DNA of 64,000 nucleotides. Origin: Streptomyces lavendofoliae (GTDB lineage: Bacteria > Actinomycetota > Actinomycetes > Streptomycetales > Streptomycetaceae). The translations under genes and the position numbers were made by a program. Shown piece after piece: positions 41,329 to 49,013 of the stretch (the stretch's first letter is position 1; each line of letters starts with the position of its first letter). The stretch covers positions 186,001-250,000 of the forward strand of contig NZ_BMTP01000005.1 of assembly GCF_014649735.1 (NCBI RefSeq), given 5' to 3'. The notes under the pieces were generated by a model. It did not search any database, was not told the DNA's origin, and saw only the letters and a list, made by a program, of their open reading frames with translations.

Positions 41329-42432
41329 ATCACCGCCATACGCAAGACCCTGACCGCCACCGCAGTCGTCGGCGCCGTCCTGGCGGGTTCGGCCGCCTGT
41401 GGCACGGTGGAGCAGCTCTCCGCCGGCAAGAAGCTCGACCGGGCCTTCGAGAAGCTCGGCAAGGAGAAGTCGATCTCCTTCGAGCTCGACCTGGACACCG
41501 ACGCCGCCTCGCTGAAGGCCCTGGACGCCACGTCCGACCCGGAGCCCGGCGACGAGATACCCGACGAGGCCGCCGAGCTGCTCAGTGGCGCGAAGATCAG
41601 CGTCACCGTGGAGTCGAGGAAGCCGATCGAGGAGTCCGGCGAGAAGGACTACGTCGGCATGGCCATGAAGATCAGCGGCCCGGACGGCGAGCTCATCGAG
41701 TACCGGGTCGTGGGCGACTACACCTACATCCGCACCGACGTGGACGCCGTCGGCAAGGCTGTGGGCTCGCCCGTGCCGACCGCCGAGGACCTCCCCCCGG
41801 AGGCGGGCGGCCTGAAGAAGGTGCTCGAGGGCGAGTGGGTGAAGTTCGACACCGAGGAGATGCAGAAGGCCGGCGCGGGCATGGGCGCGGAGCCCGGTGC
41901 GAAGCCCTCGCCGGAGCCCTCCCTCGACGCCCGGACCCAGAAGAAGCTGCTGGAGGCCCTGCGCGAGACCATCGCCCGCGAGGTCGACTTCACCACCTCC
42001 GGCGGCGAGGACGGCACCGAGCACGTCACCGCGACAGCGCCCTTCCGTACGCTGATCACGGAGCTGTTCGACGAGATCCGCCCCCTGGCCGGGGACCTGC
42101 CGCCGGGCGTGGAGCTGCCGACGGCCAAGGACCTCAAGGACGTCCCGGACACCAAGGTGACCGCCGACTTCACGCTCAGGAACGGCGAGCTGGCCGAGGT
42201 GAACGTCGACCTCTCCAAGCTGGCCGAGGACGCGAAGGTCAAGAAGTTCGGCCTGGTGCTGCGGATGAGCGAGGGCACGAAGCCCACGGCCCCGGCCGGC
42301 GCCACCGAGCTGGACATGGAGGAGCTCATGGGCGGGTTCGCCGGCGCGATGGCGGACGAGGAGGGACTCGGCGGCGAGGGCCTGGCCGACGAAGGCGTCG
42401 ACGAGGACTTCCCGGCCGACGACGCCGCCTAG
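41329..42432 (+). CDS. LppX/LprG-like lipoprotein, probable ATC start (367 aa)
   Basis: A secreted lipoprotein: TAIRKTLTATAVVGAVLAGSAAC, then a mature part (VEQLSAGKKLDRAFEKLGKEKSISFELDLDTDAASLKALD...) like the actinobacterial LppX/LprAFG family, which bind or carry lipids in a half-barrel. The last 30 residues are acidic and Gly-rich. No ATG, GTG or TTG in frame would include the signal peptide. AGGAG (41318-41322) is placed 6 nt before an ATC at 41329 (an adjacent ATC at 41326 is also possible). The nearest ordinary start, GTG 41407, lies after the lipobox Cys and would destroy export. The ATC start is therefore inferred. Confidence 0.75.
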   Translation: MTAIRKTLTATAVVGAVLAGSAACGTVEQLSAGKKLDRAFEKLGKEKSISFELDLDTDAASLKALDATSDPEPGDEIPDEAAELLSGAKISVTVESRKPIEESGEKDYVGMAMKISGPDGELIEYRVVGDYTYIRTDVDAVGKAVGSPVPTAEDLPPEAGGLKKVLEGEWVKFDTEEMQKAGAGMGAEPGAKPSPEPSLDARTQKKLLEALRETIAREVDFTTSGGEDGTEHVTATAPFRTLITELFDEIRPLAGDLPPGVELPTAKDLKDVPDTKVTADFTLRNGELAEVNVDLSKLAEDAKVKKFGLVLRMSEGTKPTAPAGATELDMEELMGGFAGAMADEEGLGGEGLADEGVDEDFPADDAA

Positions 42433-42512
42433 GGAGTGTCCGCGAAGTAGCGGCGTCCGCCCGAAGGGCGGGGGCCACGGGCCGGACGGGACCTTGCGGA
42501 AACGACCTGTGA

Positions 42513-42530
42513 CCGGTCCTCTCGGACCGG
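42513..42530. terminator. Hairpin downstream of the lipoprotein gene
   Basis: CCGGTCC (42513-42519) pairs with GGACCGG (42524-42530). A weaker CCGCCC-GAA-GGGCGG hairpin precedes it at 42457-42471. Both lie in the 203-bp gap after the lipoprotein gene, which otherwise holds nothing I recognise. Confidence 0.4.
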
Positions 42531-42635
42531 GACGGAACCCGCCGGGTTCGCGGGCCGGGGCACGCGAGCCGGCGGGATCCGGAGGACAGGCCCGGGCGGG
42601 CCCGCACGACGAGGCGGAGGAAGGAAGGGGCGCTC

Positions 42636-42845
42636 ATGGGCATGGCCCTGTCGATCGCGTTCGAGGGCTTCGTCCTCATGGCCCTGCGACTGCTCCGTGT
42701 CGCCGGCGGCCTGCTCTGCCTCGCGGCGCCGGCGATCGCCGTCCGGCACCGCGCGGTGGCGGGCGTCATGGGCGGCATCGGGCTGTGCGCCCTGGTGGCC
42801 GGGACCGCGGTGATCCGGGCGGGCGAGGACGTCGGCGCGTTCTGA
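42636..42845 (+). CDS. Small two-helix membrane protein (69 aa)
   Basis: Two hydrophobic segments: IAFEGFVLMALRLLRVAGGLLCLAAP and AVAGVMGGIGLCALVAGTAVI, with a short Arg-rich loop RHRA. The ATG follows GGAAGGAAGGGGCGCTC, a plausible ribosome binding site. Codon bias supports coding. No family recognised. Confidence 0.55.
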   Translation: MGMALSIAFEGFVLMALRLLRVAGGLLCLAAPAIAVRHRAVAGVMGGIGLCALVAGTAVIRAGEDVGAF

Positions 42846-42912
42846 CCGCGCCCGGCGGGGGACCCGTCCCACAGGTGGTGAAGACCGGTGCGGCACGGGA
42901 GGTCGGTCGGCG

Positions 42913-43212
42913 ATGGCGCAGGGGCGGCGGGTGGACCCCGTACAGATCCTCATCCGGGTCGGCGACACCGATCCGGACACGGGCGGGAACGAGGAGGCCT
43001 ACCAGGAGTGGGTGTACCTGGCCCGCGAGGCCGGGTGGGACGTGGTCGAGAGCCCGGGCTTCCAGGAACCGGGCGACGGGGGCACGCAGTGCGGGCTCGT
43101 CGAGATCGAGGGCCTCGCCTACCGCGTCCACTACGGCCTGCGGGCCCGCCTGGACCTGGCGGACGGCGAGACGGTCCTCACGTACGCCGCCTGGGCGGAA
43201 CCCGTACGGTGA
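42913..43212 (+). CDS. Hypothetical protein (99 aa)
   Basis: A short acidic cytosolic protein: VDPVQILIRVGDTDPDTGGNEEAYQEWVYLAREAGWDVVESPGF, then CGLVEIEGLAYRVHYGLRARLDLADGETVLTYAAWAE. The pattern of beta strands and the absence of a membrane segment suggest a compact alpha/beta fold. Its TGA is followed directly by other coding sequence, and the MDMPI-like gene follows after 60 bp. Function unknown. Confidence 0.6.
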   Translation: MAQGRRVDPVQILIRVGDTDPDTGGNEEAYQEWVYLAREAGWDVVESPGFQEPGDGGTQCGLVEIEGLAYRVHYGLRARLDLADGETVLTYAAWAEPVR

Positions 43213-43272
43213 GTGGCTCGCACGGGCGTGCGGGTGGACCCTACGCGCCCGCAGGAGATCGCGAGGAGCGCC

Positions 43273-43950
43273 ATGGCCACCCACGGACCGGCCCCGTTCA
43301 CGGACGACGAGGGCCGCCCCGGTCCCGTCACCGCCGACGACGTCCGCTCCGCCGTCCGCCTGGCGGTCGGCGCCCTCCGCGAGGCGGACGCCGCCGCCGA
43401 CTGGGACGCCGGGGCCGGGTCACTGGAGTGGACGTGCTGGGAGACCGTCGAGCACCTCGCCGACGACCTGTTCGCGTACGCCGCCCAGCTCGGCCCCGAA
43501 CGACCGCCGCTCGACGCGGAGGTGCCGTTCCTGTGGGAGCCGCGCCGGCCGGGCGGGCCGGCGAACGTCACGTACGCCGACCGGCGGGCCGGGGCGGCCG
43601 GACTGCTCCAGGTGCTGGAGGCGTGCGGGGCGATGCTCGCCGCGATGGTGCGGGTCACCCCGCCCGGCGTACGCGCCCACCACGTGTTCGGCGCGTCCGA
43701 CGCGGAGGGCTTCGCCGCGATGGGCGTCGTCGAGACCCTCGTCCACACCCACGACGTCGCCCAGGGGCTCGGCCTGCCCTGGGACCCGCCGGCCGGGCTG
43801 TGCCGCCGCGTCCTCGCGCGGCTCTTCCCCGGCGCGCCGGCCGGCACTCCTGCCTGGCCCACCCTGCTGTGGGCCACCGGCCGGGGAGACCTCCCGGGGC
43901 GGGACCGGCCGACGTCCTGGCGCTGGTACGGGGCCCCCGGCGGGAGGTGA
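43273..43950 (+). CDS. MDMPI/TIGR03083-like DinB-superfamily protein (225 aa)
   Basis: Stand-alone relative of the first domain of the 14918 fusion: LEWTCWETVEHLADDLFAYAAQL, then FAAMGVVETLVHTHDVAQGLGL with the metal-binding His pair, LLWATGRGDLPG and SWRWYGAPGG. The family is a four-helix metal-binding bundle, some members using mycothiol. GAGGAG lies about 5 nt before the ATG at 43273; an upstream GTG at 43213 would start directly after the preceding stop. The C-terminal part present in the other gene (GNAT) is missing here. Substrate unknown. Confidence 0.8.
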   Translation: MATHGPAPFTDDEGRPGPVTADDVRSAVRLAVGALREADAAADWDAGAGSLEWTCWETVEHLADDLFAYAAQLGPERPPLDAEVPFLWEPRRPGGPANVTYADRRAGAAGLLQVLEACGAMLAAMVRVTPPGVRAHHVFGASDAEGFAAMGVVETLVHTHDVAQGLGLPWDPPAGLCRRVLARLFPGAPAGTPAWPTLLWATGRGDLPGRDRPTSWRWYGAPGGR

Positions 43951-44081
43951 CCCCGGTCGGTGAGCGCCTCGCGGCGGCCCGGACCGCGCCCCGGCGCCGG
44001 ACGGGCCGCTGTGACATTTTCCGGCGTCCGGACGCAGAGAGAAGTCGGGGGAACGGTGACCGGCGGCGCGAAGAGGGCAGC

Positions 44082-44639
44082 GTGGGGGCGTACGACACGG
44101 AGCTCGGCGCTGCCGTCGAGCGTGCTCAGCAGGGGGACGAGGACGCGTTCGCGTGGGCGTACCGGCAGGTGCATCCCGGACTGCTCGGCTACGTGCGCGG
44201 GCTGGTCGGCGACGACGCCGAGGACGTGGCCGCCGAGGCATGGCTGGAGATCGCCCGGGACCTCGGGCGGTTCCAGGGGGACGGCGCGGGTTTCCGCGGG
44301 TGGACGGCCACCATCGCCCGCCACCGGGCGCTGGACCACCTGCGCAGGCAGAAGCGGAGTCCCCGTACCTCGCTGATCGAAGAGGACGTACTGGAGCTGC
44401 CGGGCGGCCAGGACACCGCCGCCGCGGCGCTGGAGAACCTGTCGACGGAGCAGGCGCTCGCGTTGATCCGCGGGCTGCCGCGCGATCAGGCCGAAGCGGT
44501 GCTGCTGCGCGTCGTGGTGGGGCTGGACGGCCCGGCGACGGCGAGGGTGCTGGGCAAACGACCGGGAGCGGTGCGCACCGCCGCGTACCGAGGACTGAGG
44601 AGACTCGCCGGGCGACTGGCGCAGGGCGGAGCAGGGTGA
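44082..44639 (+). CDS. ECF sigma factor 1 (185 aa)
   Basis: Sigma-70 family ECF sigma factor. Region 2: RAQQGDEDAFAWAYRQVHPGLLGYVRGLVGDDAEDVAAEAWLEIARDLGRFQGDGAGFRGWTATIARHRALDHLRRQ. Region 4: ALALIRGLPRDQAEAVLLRVVVGLDGPATARVLGKRPGAVRTAAYRGLRRLA. It redirects RNA polymerase to a small stress regulon. The next gene, overlapping by one base, encodes a one-helix membrane protein likely to act as anti-sigma factor. Very similar in layout to the second sigma gene at 45838. The GTG at 44082 follows GAGGG. Confidence 0.9.
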   Translation: MGAYDTELGAAVERAQQGDEDAFAWAYRQVHPGLLGYVRGLVGDDAEDVAAEAWLEIARDLGRFQGDGAGFRGWTATIARHRALDHLRRQKRSPRTSLIEEDVLELPGGQDTAAAALENLSTEQALALIRGLPRDQAEAVLLRVVVGLDGPATARVLGKRPGAVRTAAYRGLRRLAGRLAQGGAG

Positions 44640-45571
44640 TGAGCAGGGACAGGAAGCAGCCGCGGGACGGTGACACCGGGGCGGGAGACACCGGGGCGCC
44701 GGACAGCGGCGCGGACGACACCTCGGGGCCGGCCGCGCTGCTGGCGGCGGCCGTGCTGGGCGGCGCGGTCGACCCGGCGGGTGAGGAGCGGGCGGTCGCG
44801 GCGTTCCGGGCGGCCCGGGACGAGGGCCGGCACGCCGTACGCCGCACCCGGCGGCGCGACGACTGGCGCCCGGGCAGGGAGCTGCGGCGGCTGCGCTCGC
44901 TGCGGGCCTCGGCGATGGGCGTGGCGGCGACGGTGCTGCTGGGCGGGGTCGCGGTGGCCGCGCAGACCGGCGTGATCGGCTCGCCGTTCGGCGGGCGGGA
45001 CGGTGGCGGTGCCACCCCCGGACCCCGGCCCTCGGCGGTGTCCCCGCGGGAGGCCGCCGTACCCGCCACGCCGCTCGCCGAGCGGGACGGCGCGTCGCAC
45101 CGTCCGGCGGGGACGCCCGGCGTGGACGCGGTTCCCGACGGGAGCGGGCCGGCCGCGGCCACCGGTCGCGGCGACGCGAGCCCGGGTGCGCGGCCGGACG
45201 GGAGGGGCGGCTCGACGCCCGGCGCCGGGGCGAAGGCCGGGGCGGGCCACGGTGCGCGGCCGGGCGGGCAGCCCGGACGCAGGCCGACCGCGGGGGCGGG
45301 GCACGAGGGGGACGCCGCGAAGGGCGGGGCCGGGCGGAAGCCGCACCCGGCAACTCACCCGGCACCGGCCACCGGGGCGCGCCCCGGGCCGGAAGCGCCC
45401 AAGGGCAAGCCGCAGGGCAAGCCGGAAGCGCCCAAGGGCAAGCCGGGCACCGGGCAGGGGAAGGCCGGGGCCGGACCGGACGGGAAGGGCACGAAGAAGA
45501 CGGCCGGGCGCGAGGCGGGCCGGGAGCCGGACGCGTCGACCGGCGCTCCGGACCGGAGGGGCGGACCGTGA
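44639..45571 (+). CDS. Anti-sigma-like single-pass membrane protein 1 (310 aa)
   Basis: Topology of an anti-sigma factor: a cytoplasmic N-terminus (about residues 1-95, including GPAALLAAAVLGGAVDPAGEERAVAAFRAARDEGRH), one helix (LRASAMGVAATVLLGGVAVAAQTGV), then a 190-residue extracytoplasmic tail of Pro, Gly, Lys and Ala with KGKP repeats (a 22-bp repeat at 45391-45412 and 45424-45445). No zinc-binding HxxxCxxC motif is visible, so this is not a ZAS-type anti-sigma. It is coupled to the sigma gene by a TGATG overlap (44637-44641). The tail could span the cell wall. The role is inferred from position. Confidence 0.7.
   Translation: MSRDRKQPRDGDTGAGDTGAPDSGADDTSGPAALLAAAVLGGAVDPAGEERAVAAFRAARDEGRHAVRRTRRRDDWRPGRELRRLRSLRASAMGVAATVLLGGVAVAAQTGVIGSPFGGRDGGGATPGPRPSAVSPREAAVPATPLAERDGASHRPAGTPGVDAVPDGSGPAAATGRGDASPGARPDGRGGSTPGAGAKAGAGHGARPGGQPGRRPTAGAGHEGDAAKGGAGRKPHPATHPAPATGARPGPEAPKGKPQGKPEAPKGKPGTGQGKAGAGPDGKGTKKTAGREAGREPDASTGAPDRRGGP
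45391..45445 (+). repeat. 22-bp direct repeat encoding EAPKGKP
   Basis: Two copies of a 22-bp sequence starting GGAAGCGCCCAAGGGCAAGC at 45391 and 45424, 33 bp apart. They encode the Glu-Ala-Pro-Lys-Gly-Lys-Pro repeats in the tail of the first anti-sigma-like protein. Confidence 0.85.
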
Positions 45572-45837
45572 CCTGCACGCCGGTCCGCGGCGGCGGAGGA
45601 CGACCGGGGCCGCCACCCCCCACAGGAGAGGCCCCGGCCGTCGTCCACGGGTCCGTGGTACGGCCCCGTACTCCTAACAGCGCCACGCATGCGTTTTCTG
45701 TCACACCGCACTCGGTCGACGAGATGTCGCAGGTTGTACCCGACATGGACGTGACGCGGCATGACCACGTAGCGTGCTGCTGCGCGCCGGGCGTAGCGAC
45801 GGCGGTGACCAGCCGCGATGACGAACAGGTAGTGGGA

Positions 45838-46539
45838 GTGCTGGGGGACGACGCGGAGCTGACCACCGCGGTGCTCGCGGCGCAGGACGGGGACGAGGAA
45901 GCCTTCCGTGCTGTGTACCGCGCCGTGCACCCGCGGTTGCTCGGCTACATACGCACGCTGGTCGGGGACGCCGACGCGGAGGACGTCGCGTCCGAGTCCT
46001 GGCTCCAGATATCCCGCGACCTCGACCGGTTCAGCGGTGACGCCGACCGTTTCCGGGGCTGGGCGGCCCGGATAGCCCGTAACCGCGCCCTGGACCACCT
46101 GCGTATGCGGGGCAGGCGCCCCGCCGTCGGCGGGGACGAGACGGAACTGACCGACAAGCCCGCCGAGTCCGACACCGCGGACGAGGCGATGGAGGCCCTG
46201 TCGACGGGCCGCACCATGCACCTGATCGCCCAGCTCCCGCAGGACCAGGCCGAGGCCGTCATCCTGCGCGTCGTCGTCGGGCTGGACGCCAAGAGCGCCG
46301 CCGAGACGCTGGGCAAGCGGCCCGGCGCCGTGCGCACCGCCGCCCACCGCGGGCTGAAGCGGCTGGCCGAGCTGCTGGACGCCGACGGCACGGGAGGTAC
46401 GAGCGGTACGGGCGGCGAGCCGGCCGGGACCGTGCCCGGCGCGCTGAGCGCCGTACCGCCGCAGCCCGCGCGCCGGGCCGGTTCCCGGGTGCGTACCGGT
46501 GTGACGCATTGGCGTGCGCGGACGCAGAAGGACATGTGA
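45838..46539 (+). CDS. ECF sigma factor 2 (about 233 aa)
   Basis: Second ECF sigma factor: GDDAELTTAVLAAQDGDEEAFRAVYRAVHPRLLGYIRTLVGDADAEDVASESWLQISRDLDRFSGDADRFRGWAARIARNRALDHLRMRGRRP (region 2) and MHLIAQLPQDQAEAVILRVVVGLDAKSAAETLGKRPGAVRTAAHRGLKRLAELL (region 4). The start is uncertain: GTG 45838 marks where homology begins, but the frame is open back to a GTG at 45568 (overlapping the previous gene) with an ATG at 45745. The codons between are atypical (45660-45800 is richer in A and T), which suggests untranslated leader. Paralogue of the sigma gene at 44082. Confidence 0.85.
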   Translation: MLGDDAELTTAVLAAQDGDEEAFRAVYRAVHPRLLGYIRTLVGDADAEDVASESWLQISRDLDRFSGDADRFRGWAARIARNRALDHLRMRGRRPAVGGDETELTDKPAESDTADEAMEALSTGRTMHLIAQLPQDQAEAVILRVVVGLDAKSAAETLGKRPGAVRTAAHRGLKRLAELLDADGTGGTSGTGGEPAGTVPGALSAVPPQPARRAGSRVRTGVTHWRARTQKDM

Positions 46540-47672
46540 TGGCCGACGAGCGGGACGAGTGGCTCGACCAGGACGCGGCGGAGAATCTGCTGCGGGGTGA
46601 ACCGGTCGGCCCCGTCGACGATCACGCGCGGGAGCGGGCCCGGCGGGTCGAGCGGGCACTGGACGCCCTGCGCGCCACCTCCGGCCCCGCGACGGACCGG
46701 CTGCCCGGCGAGGAGGCCGCGCTCGCGGCGTTCCGCGCGGCGCGTGCGGAGAGGACCGCCGGGGCGCGAGCCGCCCTGGGAACCTCCGGCGGACCGGAGG
46801 CCGCGGACGCCGGCCGCGTACGCCCCCGGCCGGGGCCCCGCGAACGGATGCGCTGGGCCCGGCCCGTGCGCTGGGGGCTGGCCGCCTCGGTGGCCGGTCT
46901 GGCGGTCGGCGGCGTGGCCGTCGGCGCCGGTACGGGCGTGCTGCCGGTCCTGGGCGGCGACAGCGAGCCGCTGCCCGCCGCCTCGGTGTCGGCCGACGGT
47001 ACGCCGGATGCGGCGCCGACCGGCGGGACGACCACCGGGCCCGGCTCGGCGACGCCCGGGACGGCGGCCGGTGGGCCCGGCGGTAAGGCGCCCTCGGCGT
47101 CGGCGACGCCCGGCGGGGACGGGGAGCGCGTCCCGGGGCGGCCCGACCCGGAGGGCGGCGGCGACGCCCGGGACGGCGACGTCACGGGCGGCCCGACCGG
47201 CGGGCACCCGGCCGACGTGGCGGGCGCGGGGTCCGGTTCGGTGGCCGGCCCGGACGGCGACGCCTCCTGGTTCGCGCGGACCGCCCGGGACTGCCGCGAC
47301 TACCGTGACGGCCGCCTCGACCGCGACCGCCGGGAGAAGCTGGAGGCCGCCGCGAACGGCGCCGCCAAGCTCAAGGTCCTGTGCGACAAGGTGCTGGGCG
47401 GCGACCTCTCGTACGAGAACGGCTCCACCGGCGCGGGCGCCGGCGGACCGGGCCCCGGAGCCGGCTCCGGCTGGGGCGGCGCGGGCTCCGGCGGTCCCGG
47501 CAGCGGCGGCTCCGGCGGTTCCGGTGGCGGGTCCGGCCCGGGCGGTGGCTGGGGCGGGGGCGGCGACGGCAAGGGTCACGACGGGGGCGACTCGGACGCG
47601 GCGCGCCCGTCCGCCTCCTGGCGGCCGCTGGCGCCGCCACTCACCGTGCGGCGGACCGGGCCGGTCTTCTGA
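46539..47672 (+). CDS. Anti-sigma-like single-pass membrane protein 2 (377 aa)
   Basis: Same plan as the protein at 44639. The cytoplasmic N-terminus (residues 1-110) contains WLDQDAAENLLRGEPVGPVDDHARERARRVERALDALRA and GEEAALAAFRAARAER, shared with the first protein. One helix follows (WGLAASVAGLAVGGVAVGAG), then a Thr/Pro/Gly stretch. A conserved extracytoplasmic segment has two Cys: ARDCRDYRDGRLDRDRREKLEAAANGAAKLKVLCDKVLG. A Gly/Ser tail ends it. Its ATG overlaps the sigma stop (TGATG). I infer that it restrains sigma 2; the two-Cys segment may sense redox or metals. Confidence 0.72.
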   Translation: MADERDEWLDQDAAENLLRGEPVGPVDDHARERARRVERALDALRATSGPATDRLPGEEAALAAFRAARAERTAGARAALGTSGGPEAADAGRVRPRPGPRERMRWARPVRWGLAASVAGLAVGGVAVGAGTGVLPVLGGDSEPLPAASVSADGTPDAAPTGGTTTGPGSATPGTAAGGPGGKAPSASATPGGDGERVPGRPDPEGGGDARDGDVTGGPTGGHPADVAGAGSGSVAGPDGDASWFARTARDCRDYRDGRLDRDRREKLEAAANGAAKLKVLCDKVLGGDLSYENGSTGAGAGGPGPGAGSGWGGAGSGGPGSGGSGGSGGGSGPGGGWGGGGDGKGHDGGDSDAARPSASWRPLAPPLTVRRTGPVF

Positions 47673-47973
47673 CCCACGGGGCCGCTGCTCGGCCGCTCGG
47701 TCCCGGTCGGAACGCCGGCCGCCCCTCGCGGAGCCTCCGCACCGCTCTGACCTGCGGTTTCAAAATTTCTTCGGTGGGGGTGTGACGTTTTTCCACCCGC
47801 CGGCGCAGTAATGAGTGAGCCGACTGGTCATCGGCAGCGCGAAGAGCCGGGGTTCCCCCCGTACCTACGGCTCAGCGCACATGGCGCGGGCGGGACACGT
47901 TCCCCCGGTCCCGCTCGCGCCCTCTCCCTTCTCCTCCGCCTCCGCCGTCACCTCACCGGTGGACCCACCGGTC

Positions 47974-48831
47974 TCACCAGTGGACGACGACCTTGTCGCC
48001 GACCTTCACCTGCTCGAAGACCGCGGCGAGGCGGTCCATGTCCCGGACGTTGACGCAGCCGTGCGAGCCGCCGCTGTAGCCGCGGGCCTTGAAGTCGGCC
48101 GAGTAGTGCACGGCCTGGCCCCTGCTGAAGAACATCGAGTAGGGCATCGACGTGTGGTACAGCGTCGACTTCCAGTGCCGTTCCTTGCGGTCGACCTGGA
48201 AAGTGCCCTCGCGGGTCGGGGTGTTCTCCGAGCCGAAGCGCACGTCCATCGCCGAGACCACCTTGCCGTCGATCATCCAGGCGAGGGTCCGGCTCTCCTT
48301 GCTGACGCAGAGCACCCGGCCCGTCATGCAGCGCGCGTCGGGCTTGTCCAGCTCGTTGGTGGTCGGCGGACGCAGCTCCCCGGCGGTGGGCCTGCGCGAC
48401 GTGGCCGTCAGCTTCGCCCAGGTGTCCCCGTCGACCTCGCCGGTGGCGGGCAGGCCCCGCTCCTGCTGGAACGCCGAGACGGCCTTGCCCGTCATCGAGC
48501 CGTAGAAGGCGGTGGGGCTGCGGTGGAAGTGGCCGAGCTGGCGCAGCCGCGCCTGGAGTTCCCGTACCCGCTCGTTCTCCGTGCCCTCCGCCATCAGCAC
48601 CCTGTCCCCGGGGGGCGCGGGCGTCGCGGGCGGGGCGGAGTCCGCCGGCTCGGCGCCACCGGCGGCGGAGGCCCCGGAGGACGGCGAGGCGGTGGCCGCC
48701 GGTGACGGCGCCGTCGAGCCGGACGCGGACCCCCCGGCCGCCCCCACGGCCTGGGCGGTGCAGCCGGTGGCCGCCAGGGCGACGGCCGCGGCGGCGAGAA
48801 CGGTTCTGCGTATGACGGACGTGCGGTGCAT
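47974..48831 (-). CDS. L,D-transpeptidase lipoprotein with peptidoglycan-binding domain (285 aa)
   Basis: Signal peptide ending in a lipobox (VALAATGC, Cys 24), a Ser/Ala/Pro spacer to residue 75, a PG_binding_1 domain (ENERVRELQARLRQLGHFHRSPTAFYGSMTGKAVSAFQQERGLPATGEVDGDTW), and a YkuD catalytic domain with GGSHGCVNV, nucleophile Cys 259. HYSADF and MPYSMFF fit the pocket. It makes 3-3 cross-links in peptidoglycan outside the membrane. GGGGGG precedes the ATG at 48831. It is divergent from the mutase gene by 182 bp. The 301-bp gap to the anti-sigma-like gene contains no gene. Confidence 0.92.
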   Translation of the reverse strand: MHRTSVIRRTVLAAAAVALAATGCTAQAVGAAGGSASGSTAPSPAATASPSSGASAAGGAEPADSAPPATPAPPGDRVLMAEGTENERVRELQARLRQLGHFHRSPTAFYGSMTGKAVSAFQQERGLPATGEVDGDTWAKLTATSRRPTAGELRPPTTNELDKPDARCMTGRVLCVSKESRTLAWMIDGKVVSAMDVRFGSENTPTREGTFQVDRKERHWKSTLYHTSMPYSMFFSRGQAVHYSADFKARGYSGGSHGCVNVRDMDRLAAVFEQVKVGDKVVVHW

Positions 48832-49013
48832 GTGAGCCCCCCGATTCATTGACCTGTACCTAATGGATGCTTCCCAGGGGTGCTTGGTTGCGCGGCGCGG
48901 AGCATGCTGTGAGCAAGGTCCCAGCGTGCGGCTCTCCACCCGCCGCACGCCCGCCGCTACAGTCCGTCGCGAGGGTCGGTACCAGCGAGTAGGTCTATCG
49001 GAAGGCACAGCAC

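Noticed and set aside
45568..45837. The GTG at 45568 as the true start of the second sigma factor
   Set aside because: It has the attractive GTGA overlap, but the following 90 codons have unusual codon use and no resemblance to sigma factors. I place the start near 45838 and list the extension as a question.
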